Shown here piece after piece: positions 56,419 through 64,000 of a DNA stretch of 64,000 nt. Position 1 is the stretch's first letter; the number at the start of each line of letters is the position of its first letter. The notes beneath the pieces are model-generated. The model was not told where the DNA came from. It saw nothing but the letters and a program-made list of their open reading frames with translations, and searched no databases. The translations under genes and the position numbers were made by a program. The stretch comes from Beggiatoa leptomitoformis (lineage in GTDB: Bacteria > Pseudomonadota > Gammaproteobacteria > Beggiatoales > Beggiatoaceae): assembly GCF_001305575.3 (NCBI RefSeq), contig NZ_CP012373.2, positions 2,428,261-2,492,260 of the forward strand, written 5' to 3'.

Positions 56419-57186
56419 TCAAATACTATAATCAATAATCACAGGAGCATGGTCGGAAAAACGCTGTTCTGTGTAAATTTTTGCGGTTTGTACGCTGTTT
56501 TTTAGGCTGTCGCTAATGACGTGATAATCAATCCGCCAACCAACATTTTTTGCCCATGCTTGTCCGCGATTTGACCACCATGTATATTGTTCTGCATCAG
56601 GATTGACTACACGAAATGCGTCTGTATAGCCTGTTTCAGTGAGGAGTTTATCCATCCATGCGCGTTCTTCAGGTAAAAATCCTGAGTTTTTTATGTTACC
56701 TTTCCAGTTTTTTAAATCTATTGGTTTATGCGCAATATTCCAGTCACCACAAATAATTGTAGATTGATTTTCTTGGCGTAGGGTTTCTAAGTGAGGGAGA
56801 AAACGCGCCATAAAGCTGAATTTTAACGCCTGCCGTGCTTCCCCTGATGAGCCTGAGTGCATGTAGAGTGAAATGACACGCAAATCACCAAAACGCGCTT
56901 CTAAATAACGCCCTTCTATGTCTATATCTGCCCAGCCTATACCTGTTTGTACTGCATCAGGTCGGCGACGTGCATATAATGCAACCCCGCTATAGCCCTT
57001 TTTCTCTGCTGCATGGTAGTAGCAATAATACCCTTGTGGGTGAAAAAGGCTGTCGGTGAGTTGTTCGGGTTGGGCTTTGATTTCCTGTAAGCAGACTATA
57101 TCGGCTTGTTGCAGGGCTAACCAGTCAAAAAAACCTTTTTTTGCCGCAGCGCGGATACCATTCAAATTTAAAGTAATAATACGCAT
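56419..57186 (-). CDS. xthA: Exodeoxyribonuclease III
   Basis: A protein of 255 residues of the ExoIII/AP endonuclease family. The metal and catalytic motifs are LNLNGIRAAAKKGF, CLQEIKAQ with the metal Glu, GRYLEARFG, SLYMHSGSSG, ICGDWNIAH (Asp/Asn), WRIDYHVIS and the terminal FSDHAPVII with the catalytic Asp-His. It repairs abasic sites and 3' ends in DNA. It converges with the Rpn genes and is divergent from the AmgK-like gene. Confidence 0.92.
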   Translation of the reverse strand: MRIITLNLNGIRAAAKKGFFDWLALQQADIVCLQEIKAQPEQLTDSLFHPQGYYCYYHAAEKKGYSGVALYARRRPDAVQTGIGWADIDIEGRYLEARFGDLRVISLYMHSGSSGEARQALKFSFMARFLPHLETLRQENQSTIICGDWNIAHKPIDLKNWKGNIKNSGFLPEERAWMDKLLTETGYTDAFRVVNPDAEQYTWWSNRGQAWAKNVGWRIDYHVISDSLKNSVQTAKIYTEQRFSDHAPVIIDYSI

Positions 57187-57255
57187 TGTCTGATTGTTTG
57201 TTACCTTGGAAAATTATTATTCGCATTACATCACCTCTTATGAAGGCTATCAAGC

Positions 57256-58278
57256 ATGGATATTCGCACACAACAACGTCTCTCTTTTTTAGCACAACAT
57301 GGATGGGAACATGCGCAAATAATAGCGTTGCCATTTGATGCGTCGTTTCGTCGTTACTTCCGCTTACAACAAGGCAACAGCCGTGTGTTGCTCATGGATG
57401 CGCCACCAGAACGTGAGGATGTGCGCCCGTTTGTGCAGATTGCGCAACATTTGTGTGCTTTGCAGTTAAGCGCGCCACAGGTATTACACGCAGACAGTGA
57501 ACAGGGTTTTTTATTGCTTGAAGATTTTGGTGATGCGACGTTTACCTGCTTATTAAATCAGGGGGTTGCACCACTACCGCTTTATACAAATGCAGTGGAT
57601 GCGTTGATTGCATTACATCAACATCCGCAAGCAAAGGCGATTGCATTGCCCGCGTATGATACGCAACGCTTATTAGCGGAGGCAGCGTTGTTGGCTGATT
57701 GGTTCTTGCCTGCGGTGTTGGGGCGAGAAACAACAACAGCAATACAGGAAAGTTATTTGCAATGTTGGCAGACGATTTTAGAGGCATTACCCCCGCCACC
57801 TATCACCCTAGTATTGCGAGATTATCATGTGGATAATTTGATGCAGTTAGCAGAACGCAAGGGCGTGCAATGTTGCGGTTTGTTAGATTTTCAGGATGCT
57901 TTATTAGGTGCAAGTCCTTATGATTTAGTGTCTTTATTGGAGGATGCCCGCCGAGATGTCCCTGATAATCTAAGCCAATTGTTGCGTGAGCGTTATTATC
58001 AAGCCTTTCCACAATTAGACCGTGTTGTATTTGATAGCTGGTATCGCGTGTTAGGGGTGCAACGACATTGTAAAGTATTGGGAATTTTTGTGCGTTTGTT
58101 TAAACGTGATGGGAAAAAACAGTATTTACAGCATTTACCGCGTTTACTGCGTTTATTGACAAGCGGGTTGTCTGCACCCGTATTGCAATCGTTAAAAAGC
58201 TGGCTAGAACAGCATGGTATAGATGAAAATTTAGGTTCAAATCCGAATTTTTTGGCATTATTGCGGCTGGGGGAATAA
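57256..58278 (+). CDS. amgK: Aminoglycoside phosphotransferase-like sugar kinase (AmgK-type)
   Basis: A protein of 340 residues with the APH kinase fold. DASFRRYFRL is typical of the AmgK N-terminus and LLLEDFGDATF is the family motif. The catalytic loop is LVLRDYHVDNLM and the metal site is GLLDFQDALLGASPYDL. AmgK kinases phosphorylate N-acetylmuramate or N-acetylglucosamine in cell-wall recycling. The usual next gene murU is absent here. Other APH-type kinases would look similar, so the symbol is probable rather than sure. Confidence 0.8.
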   Translation: MDIRTQQRLSFLAQHGWEHAQIIALPFDASFRRYFRLQQGNSRVLLMDAPPEREDVRPFVQIAQHLCALQLSAPQVLHADSEQGFLLLEDFGDATFTCLLNQGVAPLPLYTNAVDALIALHQHPQAKAIALPAYDTQRLLAEAALLADWFLPAVLGRETTTAIQESYLQCWQTILEALPPPPITLVLRDYHVDNLMQLAERKGVQCCGLLDFQDALLGASPYDLVSLLEDARRDVPDNLSQLLRERYYQAFPQLDRVVFDSWYRVLGVQRHCKVLGIFVRLFKRDGKKQYLQHLPRLLRLLTSGLSAPVLQSLKSWLEQHGIDENLGSNPNFLALLRLGE

Positions 58279-58284
58279 ATGCGT

Positions 58285-58308
58285 TAGGTGCGAATAAATT
58301 CGCACCTA
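58285..58308. repeat. Palindromic repeat, GTGCGAAT family (perfect copy)
   Basis: TAGGTGCGAAT AA ATTCGCACCTA is a perfect palindrome with 11-bp arms and a 2-base centre. It lies between convergent genes and may also act as a terminator. Confidence 0.75.
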
Positions 58309-58324
58309 CTCGTTAAAATATACG

Positions 58325-59980
58325 TTAAACCATTACAGAATTAGGAATATACGCTGGATTGAGATAAATGTATGGATAAGTTCTACGCGTATCCTCAGTT
58401 GTCAGTTGAGCGGATAACGTGGCAAGTTCTTGTTGATAATGCGTGACCAACGTTTGTGCTTTCGCCTCTAGTTTGTATTGTCCTATACGCCCTATTCTAA
58501 AATTCGTTAGGTAAAAAATAAACGCTTGTATCATAGAGGGTTGACGCAGTGGGAGTGCTTCTAGTAAGTATTCCTGATTGATTAAATCGCAATGCAAGCT
58601 GGTTGGCGCAGGCGCGTAAGCTGCAAAAGGCATTGCTGGTGTAAACCCCGAAAATAAATACTGTGGATAATGAACACTTGAGTGATGCGCAGTCGTGGTG
58701 AAAATAATTTGTCCTACCGCTTGGGCAAGGGCTTCTACTGTGTCAAAGTGTGCAGGAAAACCTTTGATTCTCATGCCGTCATCGTCTGACATCACCCGCG
58801 CCCACGTTTGAATCTCGCTATCTTCTGCCAATATTTTGGCATTAGGATAGTACAGATTTAAGTAATCAAGAACAAAGGCTTGTATTATATCCCAAATTTT
58901 TCGCCCTTCAGCGGCATAGGGATAAAATAAATCGGGTGTATCTACCTCACGTTTTGCAATATCAACGGGCAAGGCATGTTCGCTAAAGTCGTATGTTTTA
59001 AAGGCATTCGCCATTAGTTCAACCATTGCATCATAATTACCCGCGAGTTGCGCACCAAAATCACCGGGGACACCTTTTTTGTCTTTTAAAAACAAATGAT
59101 GATTATTAACACTTAGCGTGTAAGTAAGGTGTGGTTTGAGCAGTAAAAACACAGGATGGGTTTTATATAACTCGCGATGTGTTGCGAGAATAAAACTTTC
59201 TACAAGGTAGTGAATGCGCGTTGCGTGTGTGACTAATTCTTGATAATTCACATCAGCAACTTGGGCGTATAGTTTTGCTGCAACCCATGCAAGTTTATCT
59301 AAAGGCGTGAAAACAGGATTGTTTTCACTGGGAATTTGATTTAATTGAATGGCAATGGGATGTAATGCACCCGTTGCTTGACGATATAAAAGAACAATGG
59401 GCGCGGTAACATATTGTTTACGTCCTGCATATTCACCGGGATTATCAACTAAACCCTGTAACATCGCATAGTTAGCATAATATAACCGCCGATTAGCAAG
59501 GGCATTTTCAAATATATCGCCTGCCGTTATTTGGGGAAAAACTTGTTTAATCCGTGTCAACGCCAGATTATCAGGCAAAGGGTTTGTTGCTGATGCCCCT
59601 TGTAAAACTACATGATTAATGCCAATAACACGCTGCAACCCGAAATACTCATCACTTTGAAAATTATCAATAAAACGGGTATCAGGAAACGAGGAACGCC
59701 CAAAAAACAGATAATCCTCATAGCTTGTAATTGGACGTTTAAACCATTGTTTTAATTGAGTTGCTAAAATACGCGGTAAACTAGGAATCAAACCACTGAG
59801 ATTTTTAAACGTACCGAATTGATAGGCACAATCAGGTTTTTCCGCATCAGGCAATTTGATGATGGTTGCAAACGTATTGTTATAACTATATTGATACGCA
59901 TAGGCTTCGCGCATTTTTTCCAAATACGTTTGACGTTTTGCCGTCTCGGCTGGGGTCGGTAAACTGGCTACTATTGACAT
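58325..59980 (-). CDS. Lipoxygenase-like non-heme iron dioxygenase
   Basis: A protein of 551 residues of the lipoxygenase catalytic-domain type, without an N-terminal PLAT domain. All expected iron ligands are seen: H252 and H257 (THATRIH, the H-x4-H pair, followed by ESFILATHREL and HPVFLLLKPHL), H433 and H437 (HSSVHYPQY, with His at the usual Asn/His position) and the C-terminal V551 (in place of Ile). Lipoxygenases peroxidise polyunsaturated fatty acids. The ATG overlaps the end of the upstream di-heme cytochrome gene by 10 bases, so the pair is co-translated. Confidence 0.86.
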   Translation of the reverse strand: MSIVASLPTPAETAKRQTYLEKMREAYAYQYSYNNTFATIIKLPDAEKPDCAYQFGTFKNLSGLIPSLPRILATQLKQWFKRPITSYEDYLFFGRSSFPDTRFIDNFQSDEYFGLQRVIGINHVVLQGASATNPLPDNLALTRIKQVFPQITAGDIFENALANRRLYYANYAMLQGLVDNPGEYAGRKQYVTAPIVLLYRQATGALHPIAIQLNQIPSENNPVFTPLDKLAWVAAKLYAQVADVNYQELVTHATRIHYLVESFILATHRELYKTHPVFLLLKPHLTYTLSVNNHHLFLKDKKGVPGDFGAQLAGNYDAMVELMANAFKTYDFSEHALPVDIAKREVDTPDLFYPYAAEGRKIWDIIQAFVLDYLNLYYPNAKILAEDSEIQTWARVMSDDDGMRIKGFPAHFDTVEALAQAVGQIIFTTTAHHSSVHYPQYLFSGFTPAMPFAAYAPAPTSLHCDLINQEYLLEALPLRQPSMIQAFIFYLTNFRIGRIGQYKLEAKAQTLVTHYQQELATLSAQLTTEDTRRTYPYIYLNPAYIPNSVMV

Positions 59981-61866
59981 GTATCTACAACTCCTGTGTT
60001 TGCATAGCTGTTGACAACAACCGTGTCATCTATTGGCGTAGGACATGCGGCAGTTTGTTGATTTAAATCACGGGATTTGAGCGTTTTTAAATATTCAATT
60101 AATTCCCAGCGTTCCTGCTCAGTCAATTCCGCGCCTAAAACGCCGTTATACGGATACTGCCCATTCCAACCTTGCTGCTCTTCTTTGCTTAAAGAACGGA
60201 ATTCATGCCCTGTATTATGATTACCAACTAATGTTGTATCTAATTGAAATCCCTTAGCAACATAATCTGTATTGTAGCCGATAGACTGCGGGTCAAATTC
60301 TTGACTACTCAGATAGAAAGTTTTTGCTCTTTCTGCAACGGGAGAAAGTAATTGATACAAATTAGGCACAGAGCCATTGTGTAAAAATGGCGGCGTTGCC
60401 CAAACACCTTCCAGTGGACGCGCTTTATAACACAAGGGAGAACGTACTTTATTTTCACGTTTACCATTGTATTCATCCTGTTGCGCTTGAGTTAATCCAA
60501 GGGCTTGGTATTTTATATTCACTGCATTTTCAACAGTGAGGGGTAAGCCTTGTTCTGCTTTTACCACCCCTAAACCCAATTGCTTGGTTTCTACAAACCG
60601 TTGCGCCCAATCGGTAACAACTTGGCTATCAGTGCCTAATAAATCCACATTAACCATAGTCAGTTTTAGGAAGCGTAAGCCCCATTTATTTGGCGCAGTC
60701 CAATATTTTGCTTGGCAAATTTCATCTGATGTAACAGGTGGTAAATGACAACTCATACATTTTTCACGATATAAAGTTGCACCTTTACTGGCTTTGGTTT
60801 GGTCAATCGCGCCGAAAACATTTTCGGGCCAAACAGGGGCTTTTAGACCTTCGAAAGGTTTTTCCCCACCAATCAGCTTTTCAAATTGATATAAATTTTC
60901 AACAGCCAATGTTGATTGAAAAAAACCCTGCTTGGCATCTTTTAAATTAATTGGCGCAAAAACACCTAAGGCTTCCCCTGCATTGCGGGTCATGGGTTGC
61001 ATTACTGAACCGTTATACTGCACCCAATCAAACCAAGAAATTCCCCATAAAAAAGGAAACGTAACAGGGGCATCAACAGTGCGGTAATTACCTTCATATA
61101 ATTCAAATCCAAAAACAAAATTACCAATACGGTTTAACGCATCTAAGCGTCCAAATCCCTCAATAGTGGTTGAAGCATATTGTTTGTCTAACTTACCTTG
61201 CTTCAAAATGCTTTGTAGCCGTACATAAAATTCTTCTTTGAGTTTCGTCTTATTTTCTTTACTGTAATCCGCGCCTAAAACATTTTTAGCAAAGCGATCA
61301 AAACGAAACGGGTCATAGTAATTTAATAACATTGCAAAACCTAACGCATTTTGAAACTTAGAAAAGTTCGCCATGCTTTGTCCACCCTCAATTCGGACAC
61401 CCGTTCCTTTATAGTTCAGTTGTCCTGTATGACAAGCGGCACAACTCAAACCAACAACCCGCATTTTCTCTTGTGTCAGTGGGTCAACAAAATTATTATC
61501 TATTGTAAAACCAATAGGTAAGCCCTCTTTATTGTACGGTGTTTTCTCAGGATCAAACAAAAAACCATAAGAACCTAAATAGGCTTTATCACGGAAAGGC
61601 GCGGCGGAAAAAAATAAAGAAGGAACAGGTTGTTCTAATGCAAGAAACCAACTATCTTTTAGAAAAAAAGTACTGCCCTGTGTTGAATAGTGATACCAAT
61701 CAATATTTTCTGCTGACCAACCTTGTTCTAAAGAAACAATTTTATCAACCGCTTGGTAAGCAGGGACACCCACTTCACTTTCATACCAAGACTTAGCCCA
61801 ATAAAAACCAATAACTAACGCAATCAATAATAAAAACAACAATAATCGTCGACAAGATAAACGCAT
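59971..61866 (-). CDS. Di-heme c-type cytochrome, peroxidase / RoxA-like
   Basis: A protein of 631 residues from the ATG at 61866 (GGAGAGG upstream; a start 7 codons earlier is less likely). It has an N-terminal anchor LLLFLLLIALVIGFYW and two heme c motifs, C142-AAC-H146 (SCAACHTG) and C370-MSC-H374 (CMSCHLPPV). The arrangement, length and PLCYKARPLEGVWATPPFLHNGSVPNL motif resemble the di-heme peroxidase-like group that includes rubber oxygenase RoxA. The real reaction is unknown. It is exported and faces the periplasm. It is upstream of the lipoxygenase. Confidence 0.85.
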   Translation of the reverse strand: MRLSCRRLLLFLLLIALVIGFYWAKSWYESEVGVPAYQAVDKIVSLEQGWSAENIDWYHYSTQGSTFFLKDSWFLALEQPVPSLFFSAAPFRDKAYLGSYGFLFDPEKTPYNKEGLPIGFTIDNNFVDPLTQEKMRVVGLSCAACHTGQLNYKGTGVRIEGGQSMANFSKFQNALGFAMLLNYYDPFRFDRFAKNVLGADYSKENKTKLKEEFYVRLQSILKQGKLDKQYASTTIEGFGRLDALNRIGNFVFGFELYEGNYRTVDAPVTFPFLWGISWFDWVQYNGSVMQPMTRNAGEALGVFAPINLKDAKQGFFQSTLAVENLYQFEKLIGGEKPFEGLKAPVWPENVFGAIDQTKASKGATLYREKCMSCHLPPVTSDEICQAKYWTAPNKWGLRFLKLTMVNVDLLGTDSQVVTDWAQRFVETKQLGLGVVKAEQGLPLTVENAVNIKYQALGLTQAQQDEYNGKRENKVRSPLCYKARPLEGVWATPPFLHNGSVPNLYQLLSPVAERAKTFYLSSQEFDPQSIGYNTDYVAKGFQLDTTLVGNHNTGHEFRSLSKEEQQGWNGQYPYNGVLGAELTEQERWELIEYLKTLKSRDLNQQTAACPTPIDDTVVVNSYANTGVVDTCQ

Positions 61867-62443
61867 ATAGACCTCTCCACAGTACACCGTTAATAAAAAT
61901 AGATTAATACCCCAATCTCATACCGTTTTCCAATAAAGCCTTGATACTGCGTTAATTCATAAAAAATTAATTAAGTCATGCCAAGATAATAATCACGCCA
62001 AATAACGCCCTCCTTACTTTTAAAAAAAATATTTATTGTGGCTAAATTACAAGTATTTTTTATTCTGCTTGTTTTTAGGAAAGTAAACTTTACCATTACA
62101 ATAAATATAAATGGAATCATTATATTAAATAAAAATAAAACAAATTTCAATATAAATATATATTTATAGGATGAATAACGCTTTATTTTTAGAATTCTCT
62201 TAAAACATGAAAAATTCTTTGCAAACAGTCTTTTTACTAATTATGATTGTTTGTAGGGTAATAAAAAATTAAACCAAACAATAACGACTAGAAACACATC
62301 TCAATTATCATCTCATGGCTAATTACTAAATTGATTAGTTTTAAAAAATATGCTTCGTTGGTACAGAATTTGATAAACATGGTGGAACGAGTTACTTATT
62401 TCCATTCTTAACTAATTATTTTTAATGTTGTATTGGGGAAATT
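61867..62443. other. AT-rich intergenic region
   Basis: About 577 bases between divergent genes. It is very AT-rich (TATATTTATAG and similar). It should hold promoters for the cytochrome operon and for the kinase gene. No gene, RNA or strong repeat was recognised. Confidence 0.5.
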
Positions 62444-64000
62444 ATGCTTTCAATAGCGGGTTATACTTTGCTTGAAAAATTATCTGATAGCATTTACACA
62501 CAAATTTATCGCGGATACCGTAATACCGACCAATTGCCCATTATTTGTAAAGTATTGAGCAATCCACATCCTTCCCCCAGAGAAACTGCACAATTTCAAC
62601 GTGAATATCATTTAACACTTAGTCTTAATTACCCCGGTTTTATTCGCGCCTATGAATTACAACCCTATAAAAATAGTTGGGCAATGATATTAGAAGATAT
62701 TGGCGGTTGTGCATTAAGTCAGTTATCAACAAACTATAAAACAGATATTCATAAATTCTTACAGTTTGCTATTCAACTAACAGATATTATCGGTGAATTA
62801 CATCAACGAAATATTATGCACAAGGATATTAACCCTTCTAATATCATCATTAATCCTAAAACCGAACAAGTACAACTAATTGATTTTGAAATTGCAACCG
62901 AATTATCCCGTGAAACTCAAGAAATTTGTAATTTAGATACCTTAGAAGGCAATCTTTGCTACATCTCGCCCGAACAAACAGGACGCATGAATCGCAGTGT
63001 TGACTATCGTACTGACTTATATTCTTTAGGAATAACATGGTATGAAGTGTTGACTGGATGTTTACCTTTTAAAGCAAACGATGCAATGGAATGGGTGCAT
63101 TGCCATATTGCCAAATTACCACAAGCCCCTATTGAGATAAATCCGCATATTCCTTACGTTTTATCATCAATAATTATGCGATTATTGGAAAAAACGGCAG
63201 AAAATCGATATCAAAGTGCTTTTGGCTTACAAGTCGATTTACAACAATGCTTAACACAACTCCAAACCACAGGACGTATTGAAACCTTTACCATCGGCAC
63301 TAAAGACGCATCCAGTTACTTTCAAATTCCTGAAAAACTATATGGACGTGAAACAGAAATTGAAATGTTATTAAATAGTTTCGACTGTGTCAGTAATGGT
63401 CAGAAAGAATTGATGTTGATTGCGGGTTATTCAGGAATTGGTAAATCTGCACTCGTTCGTGAAGTGCATAAACCGTTTGTCAAAAAACACGGCTATTTTA
63501 TCAGTGGTAAATTTGACCAATTTAAACGGAATATTCCTTATGATTCTTTATTCCAAGCCTTTCGAGGATTAGTCCGCCAATTACTGACAGAAAGCGATAG
63601 TCAGCTTGAAACATGGCGAGAAAAATTATCTATTTATCTAGGGCCTAACGGACAAATATTAATCGATGTTGTACCCGAAATTGAACAAATTATCGGCAAA
63701 CAAGCACCCGTCCCTGAGCTATCACCCAGTGCAACGCGCAACCGCTTTAATCTCGTTTTACAAAATTTTATCCGTGCCTTTTCTTCAGTACATCCCTTTG
63801 TGATTTTTTTTGATGACTTGCAATGGGCTGATACAGCAACGCTGCAATTATTAGAACTCCTCATGGATGATAATAAACAGCGACACCTCTTTATTATTGG
63901 TGCTTATCGAGATAACGAAGTCGATGAGTTTCATCCCTTGATGCTCACGCTAAAAAATATTGAACAACAACAAGCTACTGTAAACTTTATCACCCTGAAA
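62444..64000 (+). CDS. Hybrid Ser/Thr-kinase-like / AAA-ATPase signalling protein (N-terminal part, cut by window edge)
   Basis: The frame is open for 519 codons from the ATG at 62444 to the edge (GGGGA upstream). Residues ~1-270 form a protein-kinase-like domain: K36, catalytic IMHKDINPSN (D128, N133) and LIDFEIA (D147). The third residue of the DFG triad is Glu. A P-loop ATPase domain begins near residue 300 with LYGRETEIEMLL, Walker A AGYSGIGKSALVREV and Walker B-like FVIFFDDLQWAD. This is the N-terminal layout of the large hybrid kinases that continue with GAF and histidine-kinase domains; the rest lies outside the window. Confidence 0.88.
   Translation, partial: MLSIAGYTLLEKLSDSIYTQIYRGYRNTDQLPIICKVLSNPHPSPRETAQFQREYHLTLSLNYPGFIRAYELQPYKNSWAMILEDIGGCALSQLSTNYKTDIHKFLQFAIQLTDIIGELHQRNIMHKDINPSNIIINPKTEQVQLIDFEIATELSRETQEICNLDTLEGNLCYISPEQTGRMNRSVDYRTDLYSLGITWYEVLTGCLPFKANDAMEWVHCHIAKLPQAPIEINPHIPYVLSSIIMRLLEKTAENRYQSAFGLQVDLQQCLTQLQTTGRIETFTIGTKDASSYFQIPEKLYGRETEIEMLLNSFDCVSNGQKELMLIAGYSGIGKSALVREVHKPFVKKHGYFISGKFDQFKRNIPYDSLFQAFRGLVRQLLTESDSQLETWREKLSIYLGPNGQILIDVVPEIEQIIGKQAPVPELSPSATRNRFNLVLQNFIRAFSSVHPFVIFFDDLQWADTATLQLLELLMDDNKQRHLFIIGAYRDNEVDEFHPLMLTLKNIEQQQATVNFITLK

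Overview
The window looks like chromosomal DNA of a low-to-moderate GC gammaproteobacterium, most plausibly a Beggiatoa/Thiotrichales-type gliding filamentous bacterium. This is inferred from gene content: a complete Pil-Chp twitching chemosensory cluster, a VHb-like globin with a bacteriohemerythrin, a PhoX phosphatase, a hybrid kinase with an N-terminal Ser/Thr-kinase-like domain, and short palindromes built on GTGCGAAT/ATTCGCAC. No rRNA, tRNA, CRISPR array or complete insertion sequence was recognised.

Layout. Bases 1-1854 hold the end of pilD, then coaE and zapD, a common pilus/cell-division neighbourhood. Bases 1967-18112 are a Pil-Chp cluster: pilG (with an extra N-terminal domain), pilH, an unexpected solute-binding lipoprotein, pilI, pilJ, a giant chpA of 3002 residues and two CheW-like genes. 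Next come a hydrolase/ferredoxin pair, an outer-membrane-like protein, ubiH, a DUF2760-Hsp70 pair, a globin, a cell-wall hydrolase with an unusual domain swap, a CapA-like protein, a MarR regulator, a bacteriohemerythrin and a secreted protein of unknown function (18140-30656). Bases 30845-39717 carry pcm-rhodanese-tolC, pdxJ, a lone hypD, an epimerase, a secreted dienelactone hydrolase and metX-metW. Bases 39986-43183 carry phoX with a three-repeat Pho box, trmB and rpmE. Bases 43654-47874 carry DUF486, V4R, an orphan ABC ATPase, a glycosyltransferase-like membrane protein and queE. Bases 47973-54260 are dapB and the reverse-strand heat-shock series hrcA-grpE-dnaK-dnaJ. The rest holds two tandem Rpn/PD-(D/E)XK genes, xthA, an AmgK-like kinase, a lipoxygenase translationally coupled to a di-heme RoxA-like cytochrome, and the start of a large hybrid kinase that runs off the window.

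How it works together. The Pil-Chp genes would form one array controlling type IV pili: PilJ as receptor, PilI and the CheW-like proteins as couplers, ChpA as kinase, PilG and PilH as response regulators, with PilD processing pilins. No methyltransferase (PilK) or methylesterase (ChpB) gene lies in the cluster. A secreted solute-binding lipoprotein sits between pilH and pilI.

The most striking observations are: (1) ChpA carries 18 exact-length 26-residue acidic repeats and eight Hpt-like modules that lack the phospho-histidine; (2) the lipoxygenase/RoxA-like pair; (3) a cell-wall hydrolase joining an MepM/OapA-type N-terminus to NlpC/P60; (4) the Pho box of phoX; (5) the dispersed palindromes; (6) the duplicated Rpn genes with different tails.
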